Positions 5,869 to 6,199 of a stretch of 6,199 nt of DNA are shown piece by piece. Position 1 is the first letter of the stretch; each line of letters opens with the position of its first letter. The notes beneath the pieces are model-generated. The model searched no databases, was not told where the DNA came from, and saw only the letters and a list, made by a program, of their open reading frames with translations. Made by a program: the position numbers and the translations under genes. The DNA is from an uncultured Collinsella sp. (lineage in GTDB: Bacteria > Actinomycetota > Coriobacteriia > Coriobacteriales > Coriobacteriaceae): positions 1-6,199 of the forward strand of contig CAADUS010000225.1 in the NCBI GenBank assembly GCA_900752275.1, written 5' to 3'.

Positions 5869-5875
5869 TCGGCGA

Positions 5876-5924
5876 GGTGAGATATCAGTCTTCGTCAACC
5901 CGCAGGATAGCAGGGTTGTTCACC
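5876..5924. repeat. Nested inverted repeat next to the three-arm element
   Basis: The outer arms GGTGA (5876-5880) and TCACC (5920-5924) enclose a 6-bp hairpin made of CAACCC (5896-5901) and GGGTTG (5913-5918) with an 11-base loop. It begins three bases after the three-arm element. It is followed at 5926-5935 by the palindrome TGACTAGTCA. The stems are short, and chance cannot be excluded for any one of them. Confidence 0.4.
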
Positions 5925-5970
5925 ATGACTAGTCAAACGTTTTAGCGTTAATAAAACCCGAAACCAGCAG

Positions 5971-6012
5971 GCAATCATGGCGAAATAAATGGTTGAAAAT
6001 CACGCAATCATG
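5971..6012. repeat. Pair of 9-bp direct repeats downstream of uvrC
   Basis: GCAATCATG occurs at 5971-5979 and again at 6004-6012, 33 bases apart (start to start). The sequences beside the copies also resemble each other on the minus strand (GTGATTTTC versus CTGCTGGTTTC). It may be a protein-binding pair or chance; no function can be assigned. Confidence 0.3.
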
Positions 6013-6036
6013 TATATCAGTAGTTTAGGCTCGTGT

Positions 6037-6199
6037 TTAGCTATCGGAATGGCCAGCCGCCGCCTCGGCGCGCTCGGCATTCCATGCAACGAGCGCCTCG
6101 TGGACCGCCTTGGCAACATCGGCAGGTATGCCGCGAACTTCCGCGATCTCTTGCTCGCTCGCCGCGCGCAAACGCTTCATCGAGCCAAAATGGCGCATA
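6037..6199 (-). CDS. uvrC: UvrC-like excinuclease subunit, C-terminal end only (partial, 5' end outside window)
   Basis: This is the last 53 codons of a gene that enters from the right edge and ends at a TAA (6039-6037). The visible residues include RHFGSMKRLRAAS and a following EIAEVRGIPADVAKAVHEAL. This is the typical second helix-hairpin-helix of the UvrC C-terminal (HhH)2 domain, whose family pattern is roughly HFGS-K-I--AS-EEL--V-GI----A--I---L. In the family this domain binds DNA at the bubble and is needed for the 5' incision in nucleotide excision repair with UvrA and UvrB. A short Ala/Glu-rich tail ending GHSDS follows the HhH. The nuclease, UVR and RNase H-like domains lie outside the window and cannot be checked. 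A different HhH protein is possible but less likely. The gene is 365 bases upstream of the transporter start and is probably a separate transcription unit. Confidence 0.85.
   Translation of the reverse strand, partial: MRHFGSMKRLRAASEQEIAEVRGIPADVAKAVHEALVAWNAERAEAAAGHSDS

Larger units (their letters stand above)
5790..5872. repeat. Three-arm nested inverted-repeat element upstream of the binding-protein gene
   Basis: The outer arms CCGATACATAC (5790-5800) and GTATGTATCGG (5862-5872) are perfect 11-bp reverse complements. Between them lie two further hairpins. One is TGAACGGTA (5808-5816) with TACCGTTCA (5822-5830), 9 bp and a 5-base loop. The other is CGAAT plus CGTT (5832-5836, 5838-5841) with AACG plus ATTCG (5846-5849, 5850-5854), 9 bp with one bulged base at 5837 and a 4-base loop. 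Drawn as RNA or extruded DNA this is a three-way junction with joining strands of 7, 1 and 7 bases. It could be a structured mRNA leader, a cluster of operators for dimeric regulators, or a very small palindromic mobile remnant; the triplet CGA flanks both sides (5787-5789, 5873-5875). The base pairing is seen directly; the function is not known. Confidence 0.75.
5672..6036 (-). other. Intergenic regulatory region between uvrC and the transporter operon
   Basis: This 365-base stretch holds no credible protein gene, is more AT-rich than its neighbours towards uvrC, and carries a high density of inverted repeats. From the uvrC side it contains a pair of 9-bp direct repeats, a T-rich GGGTTTTATT without a good stem, a 10-bp palindrome TGACTAGTCA (5926-5935), a nested inverted repeat (5876-5924), the 83-base three-arm element (5790-5872), a promoter-like TATATAT, an 11-base near-palindrome CGCAACTTGCG (5725-5735) and a leader hairpin (5702-5723). 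I infer that it holds the main promoter of the transporter operon. I see no convincing intrinsic terminator for uvrC: the only stem before the T-rich stretch is 5 bp (5990-5994 with 5962-5966) around a loop of more than 20 bases. Confidence 0.7.

Noticed and set aside
5790..5872. CRISPR or known riboswitch class for the three-arm element
   Set aside because: There is no repeat-spacer periodicity. The loops and junctions do not match purine, TPP, SAM or other classes that I can recognise by eye.
5885..5926. 13-codon mini-frame MVNNPAILRVDED in the leader region
   Set aside because: It has no Shine-Dalgarno sequence and no run of regulatory codons, and it may lie upstream of the transcription start. 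A frame this short is expected by chance.
5950..5994. Intrinsic terminator for uvrC
   Set aside because: A T-rich GGGTTTTATT is present, but the only stem before it is 5 bp (AACCA/TGGTT) around a loop of more than 20 bases, too weak to call.

Overview
The window looks like a piece of a GC-rich actinobacterial chromosome. Its lipoprotein style (Tat motif plus lipobox) and a permease–ATPase fusion would fit Coriobacteriia, for example a Collinsella-like gut bacterium. That placement is an inference from protein style only. All genes that I accept are on the minus strand.

Layout in the direction of transcription (right to left): (1) 6199-6037, the last 53 codons of an excinuclease UvrC-like protein, cut by the window edge. 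(2) 6036-5672, a 365-base gap without a credible gene but rich in inverted repeats. It includes an 83-base element with an 11-bp outer stem enclosing two 9-bp hairpins, several promoter-like motifs and a leader hairpin. (3) 5671-4058, an extracellular solute-binding lipoprotein of the peptide-binding family (SBP_bac_5). (4) 4057-3901, a 157-base intergenic stretch with four separate hairpins and a promoter-like motif. (5) 3900-2944, a DppB/OppB-type permease. (6) 2940-925, a 671-residue fusion of a DppC/OppC-type permease with a DppD/OppD-type ATPase. (7) 924-97, a DppF/OppF-type ATPase. (8) 96-1, a short tail with a G/C homopolymer block and a 7-bp hairpin that may be part of a terminator.

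Together items 3 to 7 encode one complete peptide-type ABC importer (TC 3.A.1.5 style). The lipoprotein captures substrate outside the membrane, DppB and the DppC half form the channel, and the DppD half with DppF hydrolyse ATP. The three downstream genes are unusually tight. They lie in the same reading frame and are separated only by TAG-ATT and by a lone TAG. The binding protein is set apart by a hairpin-rich spacer, which suggests its mRNA level is tuned separately from the membrane complex.

The substrate cannot be read from the sequence; di- or oligopeptides are the family default. I see no phage, IS, CRISPR, tRNA or rRNA. The protein content is that of an ordinary transporter operon. 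What deserves a second look is the regulatory DNA, the fusion and same-frame packing, and the loss of the C-terminal cysteine motif from both ATPase halves.
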